Shown: positions 29,950 to 39,592, counted from the first letter of the stretch. The stretch: 64,000 nt of DNA from Pseudidiomarina woesei (GCF_001418345.1 NZ_LIPW01000006.1:43140-107139); one strand, 5' to 3'. Numbers and translations are program-made. The notes: a model not told the origin generated them from the letters alone.

Positions 29950-32900
29950 TTAGAAGCGGTAGCGAACACCAATTTTCGCCTGCCAAGTAGAACGCTCTGG
30001 CGTGTAACGAGTTGGTGCTAGGTTCAGTACATCGAAACCGTCACCACTGTTGTATGGGCGACCATAAACATAACGGCCTTGATCATCTAAGTCGACTGAT
30101 GCGATTTGACGCGCGTTGTCACCATATGGCAATACGTGCTTCTGGCCAGCATCTTTATCGAAGATAGCAATCAAGTTACGAATGTTGATGTAAAGCTCAC
30201 CTTTGTGGCCTTCAGCAAAACCAGGAATTTCTTGTGAGAATTTGAAATCCACGTTGGTTGTCCAAGGTGCACGACGGTTGTTACGTGGTGCATAGCCACC
30301 AGCATATTGCAACAAATCAGCTTCTGCTAAGTAACCAGCGAAGGTTTCATAGTCCAAGCCGTCGGTATAAATTACGTTTGGATCATCAGCACCGGTTGGA
30401 ATGTATGGCAAGTAACGAGCGGTACTGTCGAACTGCTGTTGATCACCAAACTTGTTGAAGCGGAATGTGTCTAACACGTAACCCCATGGACGACCAGAGT
30501 AGCGTTCCCAGAACAAGCCGAAAGTTGACTTATAACCACTGAATAATTCAGTTTTATAAGTAATGTCGGCCATAAAGCGATGCTCTACCATGTATGAGGC
30601 AGTACCTGCTTCAACGTTGTTCGGGTCAATAGCTACTGGGTAACGGAAGTTTGATGTTGCGGTGCTTGAACTACCAGCAACAGCTTCTTCAACGTCTTGA
30701 TTGGTGTAGCTAGTACGCAAGCTTAAACCGTTATCCCACGCTTTACCTAAAGTGAAGGTGTAGATTTTGCTAGAGCCACCGTCACCATTGGTTAGCATTA
30801 GGTCGTAACGGTCAACGCCATTGTCGTCGCCAATACCGCCAGGTACGTGGTCATCAATTGGATCATCAACAACATAGATAATACGACCGCCATCAGCAGT
30901 AGTAACCACGTTGCCTTCAGAGTCCAATAATGGACGACGAGCTAAATCAACCCACTGCACGTCATCTTTGCGACGGCTGTAGATGTATTCAGCACTTGCG
31001 AACCAGTCGTGACCTAAGAATGGAATTTCAAAGCTGTTGAAATCAATACCTAAGCTTGCACGCCAGTCAGTTGGTAACTCAAAGTTCGGGTCGATAGCGT
31101 TAACATAGCCGTCGCGAGTCAACGAGTTTTGAACTGCCTCAGGTACTTGAGTTGGGTCTACGTTGTCGCGATAAACAGATGATGGCAAGCTGCGCGTATC
31201 GAACTGCGAGAAGGCCATACCGCTGTTGGTGTATGAGTTTGATACCCAAACATTAGGACGGCCACCGCCGTAACGGCCGAAGCCACCACGTAATTGGGTG
31301 TCGTCATTCAACTGATACTTAAAGCCCACACGAGGAAGGATTAAGTCTTTGCCGTCTAAGTTCTCAGTGTTAGCAAAGCCATAACGCTCAGCAAACAAAG
31401 GGTTATAGGTTGGCTTGTCTTTTGCGAAAATACGCTCGTAACGAACACCGAAAGTTAGTTCAAGATCCCATGTTGGTGCCCAAGTATCTTGTAGATAAAG
31501 AGCTTGCTGGCCTTGAGTAAAGTTCGCAGCGGCGTCGTTCACGTCACCGGTTAAGCTGCCAGCATAGTAGAACTGGTTGGCTTGACGGTTTTCAAAGTTC
31601 TCAAGACTCCAGAAAGTCCATGAACCCAAAGAGTTTTGTACGAACAAGTTATAGATATCAGTTGACTGATACATGTAACCGAATGACAACGCGTGGTCAC
31701 CTAACAGGTACTCACCGTTAGCTTGCAATTCAAACGTTTGGTTTTCACCATAGTTTGCGTGGCGTGAATAGTCAGGACCAAAGCTTACAGAGTTACGATT
31801 GTTGTCTACCTGTACAACAACTTCACCCATGGTGCGACCATTTAATGGCTCTTGCAACGCTTCAACATCTTTGTACGACAATTTAATGTCGCTTGAGAAG
31901 TTAGAGCTCCAGTTTGAATAGAACTGCAACGCGTAAGCGTTCAATGTCTGTTCGTTGTTATACCAGTTTGATGATAACGCAATTGAACCATCACTACCGT
32001 AGTGGCCACGAATTGAGTTGCCGGTGGTGTTTTGATAAGTAAATGCTGCGCGGTGCTCGTTGCTGATGTTCCAGTCCAACTTCACCAATAATTTCTCATC
32101 GTCTTCTTCAGCTGGCATGTTCCAGTCACCAAGCTGTGCATCTGTTAAACCGTATACGTCTTTCGCGATACGGATAACTTCGTCTAACTGATCTTGAGAA
32201 ATGTTCGCGATGTTAGAAGCACTTGAGCCGATAGGGCCACGGTAAGGAGCATTGGTTTCTTCAGCTTTTTCGTAGTTTACGTAGAAGAACAATTCATCTT
32301 TGATGATTGGACCACCAACGCCAAAACCTAAGGTTTTTTCAGAGTAGTCAACGTTCGGAATACCTGCACCAGCGTCATAAATTGATTCGCTTGGGTTACC
32401 CGCTAAGCTATCGCTAGTGTACTGATAGAACAAAGAAGTTTCGAACTCGTTGGTACCAGATTTGGTTACTGCGTTAACTTTTGCACCAGTGAAGTTGCTG
32501 TCTTTCGCGTTGAAAGGCATAACGTCAACGTTCAACTGCGCAATAGCGTCAATTGAAATTGGTGAACTTTGAGTTGGGTAACCGTTGCTGTTCAAACCGA
32601 AGTCATCGTTCTGGCCGATACCGTCAACAGTGATTGAGTTGTATTTCGGGTTATTACCCGCAACAACCAACTGGTCGCCATCGCCAAGCTGAGTCGCTAA
32701 AGGGTTCAAACGAACGATTTCTTTTAAGTCACGGCCATAAGTAGGCAGTGATGCAATTTGTTCTTCGCCGAATGAGCTTGATGAGCCATTGTTCAGGGCT
32801 GCATAGTTAATCGCACTGCCAGTTACACTAATGCGTTCAACGTTCGCATCTTCAAGCTGTGCATTCAAACGGTAAGTTTCGCCAAGCTTTAAGAATACTT

Positions 32901-33195
32901 CTTGGTATTCGGCGTCACGGTATACGTCTGAGTCGATAGTTACGCGGTAAGGACCGCCAACACGAAGACCACTTGCAATGAATGAACCAGAATCGTCGGT
33001 TGTCACTTCTAAGCGGCTGCCTGAAGGCATGTGCTCAATGACAACTTTGGTATTGGCGGCGCCGTTACCTTGTGGACCGACAATAGAACCACGCATTGCT
33101 GCTGAGGTATCTTGTGCTACTGCAGTTGCAGAGGCCAAGCCTAAGGCAACTGCGATGGCACTCGCGGTGCGCGTTAATCGCAGAGATGTACTCAT
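29950..33195 (-). CDS. Oar-type TonB-dependent receptor with carboxypeptidase-like N-terminal domain (receptor 2)
   Basis: 1081 residues, a paralogue of receptor 1: signal peptide (cleavage after AVAQ), regulatory-like domain (AAMRGSIVGPQGNGAANTKV), plug with NSITVDGIGQNDDFGLNSNGYP and the AVTKSGTNEFE motif, and a barrel ending in GVRYRF. It shares segments such as LDWNISNEHRAAFTYQN and LRGGFGRYGGGRPNVW with receptor 1 but lacks the plug cysteines. A Pho-box pair with a good -10 lies upstream. Together they look like a duplicated pair of phosphate-starvation receptors; substrates are unknown. Confidence 0.88.
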   Translation of the reverse strand: MSTSLRLTRTASAIAVALGLASATAVAQDTSAAMRGSIVGPQGNGAANTKVVIEHMPSGSRLEVTTDDSGSFIASGLRVGGPYRVTIDSDVYRDAEYQEVFLKLGETYRLNAQLEDANVERISVTGSAINYAALNNGSSSSFGEEQIASLPTYGRDLKEIVRLNPLATQLGDGDQLVVAGNNPKYNSITVDGIGQNDDFGLNSNGYPTQSSPISIDAIAQLNVDVMPFNAKDSNFTGAKVNAVTKSGTNEFETSLFYQYTSDSLAGNPSESIYDAGAGIPNVDYSEKTLGFGVGGPIIKDELFFYVNYEKAEETNAPYRGPIGSSASNIANISQDQLDEVIRIAKDVYGLTDAQLGDWNMPAEEDDEKLLVKLDWNISNEHRAAFTYQNTTGNSIRGHYGSDGSIALSSNWYNNEQTLNAYALQFYSNWSSNFSSDIKLSYKDVEALQEPLNGRTMGEVVVQVDNNRNSVSFGPDYSRHANYGENQTFELQANGEYLLGDHALSFGYMYQSTDIYNLFVQNSLGSWTFWSLENFENRQANQFYYAGSLTGDVNDAAANFTQGQQALYLQDTWAPTWDLELTFGVRYERIFAKDKPTYNPLFAERYGFANTENLDGKDLILPRVGFKYQLNDDTQLRGGFGRYGGGRPNVWVSNSYTNSGMAFSQFDTRSLPSSVYRDNVDPTQVPEAVQNSLTRDGYVNAIDPNFELPTDWRASLGIDFNSFEIPFLGHDWFASAEYIYSRRKDDVQWVDLARRPLLDSEGNVVTTADGGRIIYVVDDPIDDHVPGGIGDDNGVDRYDLMLTNGDGGSSKIYTFTLGKAWDNGLSLRTSYTNQDVEEAVAGSSSTATSNFRYPVAIDPNNVEAGTASYMVEHRFMADITYKTELFSGYKSTFGLFWERYSGRPWGYVLDTFRFNKFGDQQQFDSTARYLPYIPTGADDPNVIYTDGLDYETFAGYLAEADLLQYAGGYAPRNNRRAPWTTNVDFKFSQEIPGFAEGHKGELYINIRNLIAIFDKDAGQKHVLPYGDNARQIASVDLDDQGRYVYGRPYNSGDGFDVLNLAPTRYTPERSTWQAKIGVRYRF

Positions 33196-33298
33196 CTTTA
33201 TTTCCTGGGTTGGTTGGTTGTAATAAAAATCGAGCCAAGGCGATACCGCAGTGTTGACGCCTTGATGACTTTTGGACGAGAGAAATTATCACGTCCTT

Positions 33299-33316
33299 GT
33301 GTCAAAAATATGACAA
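33299..33316 (-). promoter_or_regulatory. Pho-box pair in the receptor 2 / phosphatase-like lipoprotein intergenic region
   Basis: On the - strand TTGTCAT (33310-33316) and TTGACAC (33299-33305) are 11 bp apart, followed about 10 bp later by TAATTT as a -10 toward receptor 2. The region is shared with the divergent lipoprotein gene at 33413, for which no clear second array is seen; a CAGTCAT-like site near 33373 is weak. Confidence 0.65.
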
Positions 33317-33412
33317 TATTTTACGCAATTTTTATTTAAATTGCATCGGTTAAATTGAACCTTTATGCTTTCGGCCAGTCATAACTGACCTTTTGAAGGA
33401 CTCTTCTCGTCG

Positions 33413-34609
33413 ATGAAAATCTATACAGCCCTTGCGCTCTCTGTTCTTTCGCTTTTTATGGCTGGATGCGATATGCCCAAAGAAAAAATAAATGAACCGA
33501 CTGCACTGCGCGTTGCAACCTTCAATGTCAGCATGGATGCAAGTAATTATTTGTCTTATGAAGCAATTCCAGAGCAAGGCGCTCAAGCATTGCAGGCAGC
33601 ACTGGCTACTCAACATCCGCAAATTAAAGCGGTAGCTGAAATTATTCAACACACTCGCCCTGATGTGCTGGTGCTCAATGAGTTTGACTTTATTGATGCA
33701 TCTGAAGGAATTGATGTTTTCAAACGGGATTATCTACAAGTAAGCCAAAACGGCGAGTCACCGATTGATTATCCCTATGTGTTTATCGCGCCAGTGAATA
33801 CCGGAATGCCAAGCCCGTATGACTTAAATGGCGATGGGGTTGCGACGGGCACAGGTGACGATGCATGGGGCTATGGTCTTTATCCAGGCCAATACGGTAT
33901 GGCAGTGTTGTCTAAATACCCGATTCACAACTCACAAGTGCGTACGTTTCAAAAATTTAAGTGGAAAGATATGCCCGGCGCGCTGGCGCCACTAAAAGCA
34001 GGAACGAGTGAGCCGTTTTTCAGTGCGGCAGCATGGAACGAGCTACCATTGAGCTCAAAGTCACACTGGGATTTGCCAATTCAAGTAAAAGACCATGTTT
34101 TACACCTGTTGGTGAGCCATCCAACACCGCCAGTTTTTGATGGAAAAGAGAATCGAAATGGCCGTCGTAATTTTGATGAAATTCGCTTTTGGGCTGACTA
34201 TATTCAACCGCATTTAAGTGACTATATTTATGATGACAAGGGCGAGAAGGGCGGTTTGCCTCAGCGCGCAGCCTTTGTTATTGCCGGCGACCTTAATGCC
34301 TCTGTTGACGGTAAGGACAATGTTCCTGGTGCAATTCAACAATTATTGGAACATCCGTTAATTAACGCGAAAAACCCACCCACTAGCCGCGGCGGTATGC
34401 TGCATACGCCAGATAATCCGTTAGCAGCAGAACATACTGCTGGGTGGCGTAAGCGTGCCGATTACGTGCTGCCATCAAACGCAGGAATATCGCTCATTCA
34501 AAGTGGTGTGTTTTGGCCGGTAGCCGGCGAACCAAAAGCAGAATTAGTGCAGAATCGCAAGGCTTCGTCTGACCATCGTCTTGTTTGGATAGATATTCAA
34601 TTAAAATAA
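33413..34609 (+). CDS. Endonuclease/exonuclease/phosphatase-family lipoprotein
   Basis: 398 residues with a lipoprotein signal peptide (LSLFMAGC, Cys19). Asp at +2 (GCDMP) would favour inner-membrane retention under the E. coli Lol rule. The DNase I-like fold is seen by motifs in order: VATFNVS, VLNEFDF (metal-binding Glu), LVSHPTPPVFDG, VIAGDLNAS (catalytic Asp and Asn), RADYVLPS and SSDHRLVW (catalytic His). Relatives include secreted phosphodiesterases, nucleases and phytase- or phospholipase-like enzymes. Between a Pho-controlled receptor and phoBR, it probably releases phosphate from organic esters or DNA. The exact substrate is unknown. Confidence 0.82.
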   Translation: MKIYTALALSVLSLFMAGCDMPKEKINEPTALRVATFNVSMDASNYLSYEAIPEQGAQALQAALATQHPQIKAVAEIIQHTRPDVLVLNEFDFIDASEGIDVFKRDYLQVSQNGESPIDYPYVFIAPVNTGMPSPYDLNGDGVATGTGDDAWGYGLYPGQYGMAVLSKYPIHNSQVRTFQKFKWKDMPGALAPLKAGTSEPFFSAAAWNELPLSSKSHWDLPIQVKDHVLHLLVSHPTPPVFDGKENRNGRRNFDEIRFWADYIQPHLSDYIYDDKGEKGGLPQRAAFVIAGDLNASVDGKDNVPGAIQQLLEHPLINAKNPPTSRGGMLHTPDNPLAAEHTAGWRKRADYVLPSNAGISLIQSGVFWPVAGEPKAELVQNRKASSDHRLVWIDIQLK

Positions 34610-34627
34610 ATGACACAAATTTGGTCG

Positions 34628-34656
34628 TTTTCATAAAAGTGTCATAAAGTATCGTG
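34628..34656 (+). promoter_or_regulatory. Pho-box array upstream of phoB
   Basis: TTTTCAT (34628), GTGTCAT (34639) and weak TATCGTG (34650) at 11-bp spacing, starting about 20 bp after the upstream stop codon; an ATGACAC unit is also at 34610. This fits PhoB autoregulation. Confidence 0.65.
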
Positions 34657-34693
34657 ATAATCAGCCGTGCCAAAAACAAATTAGGTGACGCAG

Positions 34694-35380
34694 ATGTCCA
34701 GAAAGATACTGATTGTTGAAGATGAAGCACCCATTCGCGAAATGTTAAGCTTCGTCATGGAACAGCACGGCTATCAAGCTATTGAAGCAGGTGATTACCA
34801 AGCAGCCTTGGAAAAGGTGGTTGAGCCTTTCCCTGATATGATTCTGCTCGATTGGATGATCCCAGGTGGCTCAGGCATTCAACTTGCCAAAAAGCTGAAA
34901 GGCGATGACTTCACACGGTCAATTCCAATTATTATGCTTACGGCGCGCGGCGAAGAAGAAGACAAGGTACGCGGTCTAGAAGTCGGCGCCGATGACTACA
35001 TGACCAAGCCATTCTCGCCCAAAGAACTCATGGCCCGCATGCGAGCTGTATTTCGTCGAGTTGCCCCAACCGCGCTTGACGAACCCTTAGACATTGAAGG
35101 TTTGCGTTTAGACCCAGTGTCCCATCGTGTTACGGCTTTTAATGACCGTTTGGACATGGGGCCTACTGAATTTAAATTACTGCACTTCTTTATGACACAC
35201 CCCGATCGCGTGTATAGTCGAGAGCAGTTGCTTGACCATGTTTGGGGTACCAATGTTTATGTTGAAGACCGTACCGTTGATGTACATATTCGTCGGTTAC
35301 GTAAAGCATTGGAAGTTCATGGCCATGACCGCCTGGTGCAAACCGTGCGTGGCGTGGGTTACCGCTTCTCAAAGAATTAA
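34694..35380 (+). CDS. phoB: Phosphate regulon response regulator PhoB
   Basis: 228-residue OmpR-family regulator. The receiver domain has the acidic pocket (EDE), phosphoacceptor Asp53 in LLDWMIPG, the conserved Thr (MLTARG) and Lys (MTKPFSP); a winged helix with [14 protein letters not shown] follows. The ATG at 34694 ([17 protein letters not shown]) has an AGGTGA site and aligns with E. coli PhoB; a GTG 9 bp upstream is less likely. It binds the CTGTCAT-type repeats seen at seven promoters in this window. phoR follows. Confidence 0.97.
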   Translation: MSRKILIVEDEAPIREMLSFVMEQHGYQAIEAGDYQAALEKVVEPFPDMILLDWMIPGGSGIQLAKKLKGDDFTRSIPIIMLTARGEEEDKVRGLEVGADDYMTKPFSPKELMARMRAVFRRVAPTALDEPLDIEGLRLDPVSHRVTAFNDRLDMGPTEFKLLHFFMTHPDRVYSREQLLDHVWGTNVYVEDRTVDVHIRRLRKALEVHGHDRLVQTVRGVGYRFSKN

Positions 35381-35398
35381 GAACGACGGGCATTAAAC

Positions 35399-36700
35399 AT
35401 GGACCGTCGTTACTCTGTCTTGTTTATTCTAAAAGGCCTGCTGTGGTTTATCATCCCAGTGGGCTTTGTTGGCTGGTTACTTGGTTATTTTTGGGCAACT
35501 TTGGCCATAGCCCTAACAGCGCTTGCAGCATGGCATTATTACTACCAGTACAAACTTGTTGACTGGTTATGGCATCGCCGCACTATGTTACCCCCTAGTG
35601 CCCCCGGCAGTTGGAGCTATATTTACGACGGTATTTACCGTACCCAACGGCGTAGCCAGCAACGCCGCCGCGCGTTAGCTCGCTTGTTGCGTCGGTTTCG
35701 CGAAGCTTCTGAGGCCATTCCAGATGCCGCAATAGTGTTTCGCAAAGACGGCAGCCTTATTTGGTGCAACAAGCTTGGGCAGTTTTATTTTGGTTTGAAA
35801 TGGCCGGCCGACACCGGAATTCGGCTATCGAACCTTATTCGCTACCCTGAGTTTATTGCTTACCTACAGCAAGGCGATTTTCGCGAAGATATACACTTGC
35901 CATCGCCGGTGCGCGAAGACATTGAGCTTGAAATTCGGGTAATGCCTTATAGCGATGATCAGTTTTTATTAATGGCGCGCGACGTCACGCAATTGAAACA
36001 GCTTGAGCAAATGCGCAAGGACTTTGTAGCAAACGTATCGCACGAATTGAAAACGCCATTAACTGTGCTGCAAGGCTATTTAGAAATGCTTGATGAGCCA
36101 GCCGACTTACCGCCAACCATGATGAAAAAAGCGGTAACGGACATGCAAGCGCAAAGTGATCGCATGCGCAATTTGGTTGATCAACTACTTAGCTTGTCGC
36201 GTATGGATGTTCATCGTAGTGATATTTTTGATCGTGTTGCTGATATTCCCAAATTAATTGCCGCTGTGGAGCAGGACGCTCAACGTTTAAATCATGACAA
36301 GCAGCACACGATTAGCTTTGATGTTGCGCCAATTAAAATTCATGGCATTGAAGACGAAATGCGCAGTGCTATTTCGAATTTGGTGGCCAACGCCATTCAC
36401 TACACACAAGCAGGCGGCCAAATAAAAGTGACTTGGAAAATGGCCGTGGGCGGTGATATTGAGTTTTCGGTACAGGACAACGGGCCTGGCATTCCGGCTG
36501 AGCACGTTGGGCGGTTAACCGAACGCTTTTATCGGGTAGATAAAGATCGAAACAGCAAAAAAGGCGGTTCAGGCTTGGGCTTGGCCATAGTTCAGCAAGC
36601 GTTAGAGCACCACCATAGTCGCTTGAACATTGACTCAGTGGTTGGTCGCGGCTCGAAATTTTCGTTTCGAATTTCCGAAGAGCTGGTTATTCGCGACTAG
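35399..36700 (+). CDS. phoR: Phosphate regulon sensor histidine kinase PhoR
   Basis: 433 residues: two closely spaced membrane helices (about residues 7-50) with almost no periplasmic loop, a basic linker, a PAS domain (around 105-195; IPDAAIVFRKDGSLIWCN) and a kinase core with His215 in NVSHELKTPLTVLQGY, an N-box NLVANAIHYT, G1 DNGPGIP and G2 GGSGLGLAI. This is the standard PhoR layout; signal comes through PstSCAB and PhoU. It lies 18 bp after phoB in one operon. Confidence 0.96.
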   Translation: MDRRYSVLFILKGLLWFIIPVGFVGWLLGYFWATLAIALTALAAWHYYYQYKLVDWLWHRRTMLPPSAPGSWSYIYDGIYRTQRRSQQRRRALARLLRRFREASEAIPDAAIVFRKDGSLIWCNKLGQFYFGLKWPADTGIRLSNLIRYPEFIAYLQQGDFREDIHLPSPVREDIELEIRVMPYSDDQFLLMARDVTQLKQLEQMRKDFVANVSHELKTPLTVLQGYLEMLDEPADLPPTMMKKAVTDMQAQSDRMRNLVDQLLSLSRMDVHRSDIFDRVADIPKLIAAVEQDAQRLNHDKQHTISFDVAPIKIHGIEDEMRSAISNLVANAIHYTQAGGQIKVTWKMAVGGDIEFSVQDNGPGIPAEHVGRLTERFYRVDKDRNSKKGGSGLGLAIVQQALEHHHSRLNIDSVVGRGSKFSFRISEELVIRD

Positions 36701-36743
36701 CAAGCACCTCGCGAGCAATATGTAATAAGCAGCTACAATAAAA

Positions 36744-36795
36744 ATGTCAGAATCGTCACAAATGTCACAATACTGTCATATTGACACACTAAACT
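36744..36795 (+). promoter_or_regulatory. Pho-box array and -10 upstream of pstS
   Basis: ATGTCAC (36762) and CTGTCAT (36773) are 11 bp apart; further imperfect units are at 36744 (ATGTCAG) and 36753 (TCGTCAC). A TAAACT -10 at 36790-36795 lies about 10 bp after the CTGTCAT unit, the normal PhoB-activated geometry. Confidence 0.75.
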
Positions 36796-36857
36796 TAGCT
36801 CCAGTTAATGATTAATCGATTGGCTTCGGCCATCATCACTTACGATTGGAGTTTTTC

Positions 36858-37853
36858 ATGATAAACAAGACAATCACAGCGAAGCGTTTTACCGCAACTT
36901 TAGCTACCGCAGCCGTTGCAAGTTTATTAAGTTTTTCAGCCGTTGCACAAAAAGCGACTGACGATTTACCTGAATACGAAAAAGTTAGTGGCTTGTCTGG
37001 TAACCTGTCGTCGGTAGGCTCAGATACTTTAGCTAACATGATGACCTTTTGGTCTGAAGAATTTAAGCGTTTGTACCCGAACGTGAACATGCAAATTCAA
37101 GCGGCTGGCTCATCAACTGCGCCACCAGCCTTAACTGAAGGCACTTCGAACTTTGGGCCAATGAGCCGCGCTATGAAAGCGAAAGAGATTGAAGCTTTCG
37201 AAAAGCGTCACGGCTACAAGCCAACCCAGGTGCGCGTAGCGATTGACGCATTAGCTGTATTTGCACACAAAGATAACCCTATTGAAGGTTTAACTATAGC
37301 CGAAGTGGACGCTATTTTCTCCAGCACGCGCTTGTGTGGCGCCACTGAAGAAGTTCGCCGCTGGGGTGACTTAGGTTTAACTGGTAGTTGGACTAACCGG
37401 GACTTGCAGTTATACGGCCGCAACTCAGTTTCTGGTACCTACGGTTACTTTAAAGAAGTCGCACTATGTGACGGCGATTTTCGCAATAACGTCAACGAAC
37501 AGCCAGGTTCGGCGTCAGTAGTACAGTCTGTATCAACGTCTTTGAACGCTATTGGTTACTCGGGTATTGGTTACATGACGTCTGGCGTTAAAACCGTACC
37601 ATTAGCAGTAGAAGCGGGTGCTGAATACGTTGATGCAACCACTGAAAATGCGTTAGCGGGTAAGTACCCACTAGCACGTTTCTTGTATGTTTATGTAAAC
37701 AAACACCCGAACAAACCATTAGACCCAGCAACAGCAGAGTTTTTGAAAATGGTACTGTCAAAAACGGGTCAAGAAATTGTCGATAAAGACGGCTACATTC
37801 CAGTTCCGCGTGTGGTTGTTGAACAAGAGCTGAAGAAACTAGGCTTGAACTAA
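36858..37853 (+). CDS. pstS: Phosphate ABC transporter substrate-binding protein PstS
   Basis: About 331 residues with a signal peptide (cleavage near AVAQ). Periplasmic phosphate-binding protein: [11 protein letters not shown] and [23 protein letters not shown] form the phosphate-binding loops, with [15 protein letters not shown] in the second lobe. Start ATG at 36858 follows GGAG with a 6-nt gap; the open frame extends to a TTG at 36846. It is the PstS type common in marine gammaproteobacteria rather than the E. coli form. It is separated from pstCAB by asnC/asnA and ends at a strong terminator, so it can be expressed alone. Confidence 0.92.
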   Translation: MINKTITAKRFTATLATAAVASLLSFSAVAQKATDDLPEYEKVSGLSGNLSSVGSDTLANMMTFWSEEFKRLYPNVNMQIQAAGSSTAPPALTEGTSNFGPMSRAMKAKEIEAFEKRHGYKPTQVRVAIDALAVFAHKDNPIEGLTIAEVDAIFSSTRLCGATEEVRRWGDLGLTGSWTNRDLQLYGRNSVSGTYGYFKEVALCDGDFRNNVNEQPGSASVVQSVSTSLNAIGYSGIGYMTSGVKTVPLAVEAGAEYVDATTENALAGKYPLARFLYVYVNKHPNKPLDPATAEFLKMVLSKTGQEIVDKDGYIPVPRVVVEQELKKLGLN

Positions 37854-37874
37854 TTTAGACCGCGTAAACACCGC

Positions 37875-37915
37875 AAAACGCCCTTGTGACGAGACCGTTA
37901 CGAGGGCGTTTTTTT
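37875..37915. terminator. Bidirectional terminator between pstS and asnC
   Basis: Long imperfect stem (AAAACGCCCT at 37875-37884 with AGGGCGTTTT at 37903-37912, extended inward with G-U pairs) and a run of seven T on the + strand. It reaches the asnC stop codon, so it can end both convergent transcripts. Confidence 0.85.
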
Positions 37916-38360
37916 AAACTTGAATTTGCCGCATAATCGGCTGCTGTAACGAAATTAACGTTTCAGTGGCCTGAATTTCCTCTATGGGCTGAATTTTGTT
38001 GATGAGCAAATTCTGCAAGTCATCAATTGAGCGCACCATCACTTTAATAAAAATACTGTATTGGCCGGTGGTGTAGTGGGCCTCCACGACTTCTGGTAGG
38101 GCGTTCAGTTGCGCCAGAGCGCTGGGATAGTCGCCGGCGCGGGCTAAGTTAATACCAATAAAACAGCACACATCGTAGCCTAACTCGCGTGGGTCAACAT
38201 GCACATGGGTGCCGGTAATAATTCCCGCCTGCCTTAATTTTTCCACCCGCACGTGAATAGTTGCAGGGCTAACGCTGTGTTGCTTGGCAATTTCCGCATA
38301 AGAAACGCGCGCGTTGTCTTGTAGCGTGCTAATTATCGCTTTGTCTAAATTATCGATCAT
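37914..38360 (-). CDS. asnC: Asparagine-responsive regulator AsnC (Lrp/AsnC family)
   Basis: 148 residues: N-terminal helix-turn-helix (ARVSYAEIAKQHSVSPATIHVRVEKL) and C-terminal ligand-binding RAM domain (YDVCCFIGINL, YTTGQYSIFIKVMVRS). It follows E. coli AsnC almost block by block (LINKIQPIEEIQATETLI). E. coli AsnC activates asnA in the absence of asparagine; here too asnA is divergent, with a 236-bp shared regulatory gap. Confidence 0.94.
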   Translation of the reverse strand: MIDNLDKAIISTLQDNARVSYAEIAKQHSVSPATIHVRVEKLRQAGIITGTHVHVDPRELGYDVCCFIGINLARAGDYPSALAQLNALPEVVEAHYTTGQYSIFIKVMVRSIDDLQNLLINKIQPIEEIQATETLISLQQPIMRQIQV

Positions 38361-38596
38361 TTAATTTCCCCACCGAAACTCACGTTGTTTTTAGATTTTA
38401 TTCAACAAAAACCAAAATATTGCTGTTTAAGTTATCACGCATTCCTTTATTGGTTAAATAGTATTGAATGGATTGGTTGTTAGGGTTTACTTTGTTGAAT
38501 AGCAATCACAGCGCGATGCGCTACCCGGCGTAGAACAACGAACAGCGAAGCGCACTAACAATGAACAACGAACCCCGAACCACGGAGATTTCAAAC

Positions 38597-39592
38597 ATGT
38601 TAAAACAACAACAAGATGTCGCAAGACTGAAACAACGATTCACCGAACTACTTTGTGAAACACTGCAGTTAACCGAGGTGCAGGCGCCGCTTATGGTGCC
38701 GAAAGACTCTGGGGTACAAGATAATCTGAGTGGCACTGAACGAGCGGTTGCGGTACATGTTAAAGCCGAGCAGCGCGACTATGAAATTGTGCATTCGTTG
38801 GCGAAGTGGAAACGCAGCGTATTGGCGCATTATGGTTGTCAACCGGGCGAGGGTATTGTGGCCCAAATGAAAGCCATTCGTGCTGACGAAGAGCGCCTAA
38901 CTGAACGTCATTCAGTGCTTGTTGAGCAGTGGGACTGGGAACGTGTTATTCAACCAGCAGAGCGTTCGCTAGACACGCTGAAAGCCACTGTGCGTGACAT
39001 TTATCAGGCCTTGCGGGCGTTACATGTCCAGTTTTCACCAGAAGCTGGCAACGACTTAGCGTCAGAAGTGGTATTTATTCATGCTGAACAGCTTCGTCGG
39101 ATGTTTCCGCAATTATCACCCAAGCAACGCGAGTACGAAATTACCAAGCTACACAAAGCTGTATTTCTCATAGGAATCGGCGGCGAGCTTGCCGACGGTA
39201 TGCCACACGATGACCGAGCAGCTGATTATGATGACTGGAGTACCCAAATTGAGCACCCAGCCAGTGGCGAGCACTTTGCTGGGCTCAATGGCGACTTATT
39301 GGTTTGGCATGAGCCAATTAACGACGCGCTTGAATTATCATCGATGGGAATTCGGGTTAACAGTAGTGCGCTAGAGCACCAGGTCGCACTACGTAAAAGT
39401 TATAGTCTGCTGCAACTACCTTGGCATCAACAATTGCTAAATGGTGAGCTACCGGAGTGCATTGGTGGTGGCATAGGTCAGTCACGGGTTGCTATGTGGG
39501 TGTTACAGTTAGCGCACATTTCTGCCACCCAAGCACCTCAGTTGCTATGGCCGCAACAATTGAACCACAACCACCAGCGAGCAGTTGCATGA
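38597..39592 (+). CDS. asnA: Aspartate--ammonia ligase (asparagine synthetase A)
   Basis: 331 residues, class II aminoacyl-tRNA-synthetase fold; makes asparagine from aspartate, ammonia and ATP. Motifs match E. coli AsnA: QAPLMV, DNLSGTERAV, HSLAKWKR, HSVLVEQWDWERVI, DYDDWSTQ, LNGDLLVWHEP, ELSSMGIRV and GGGIGQSR. The ATG at 38597 (MLKQQQDV) follows a GGAG; earlier in-frame starts lie in a low-complexity stretch. The stop codon is inside the pstC Pho-box array. Confidence 0.95.
   Translation: MLKQQQDVARLKQRFTELLCETLQLTEVQAPLMVPKDSGVQDNLSGTERAVAVHVKAEQRDYEIVHSLAKWKRSVLAHYGCQPGEGIVAQMKAIRADEERLTERHSVLVEQWDWERVIQPAERSLDTLKATVRDIYQALRALHVQFSPEAGNDLASEVVFIHAEQLRRMFPQLSPKQREYEITKLHKAVFLIGIGGELADGMPHDDRAADYDDWSTQIEHPASGEHFAGLNGDLLVWHEPINDALELSSMGIRVNSSALEHQVALRKSYSLLQLPWHQQLLNGELPECIGGGIGQSRVAMWVLQLAHISATQAPQLLWPQQLNHNHQRAVA

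Noticed and set aside
33366..33385. CAGTCATAACTGACC as a second Pho site for the lipoprotein gene
   Set aside because: It is a near-palindrome rather than an 11-bp direct repeat, so I could not call it a Pho-box; the lipoprotein gene may use the shared site at 33299 instead.
33350..33652. 100-residue frame on the - strand over the start of the phosphatase-like lipoprotein gene
   Set aside because: Shadow of the real gene on the + strand, with no ribosome site and cysteine-rich random composition.
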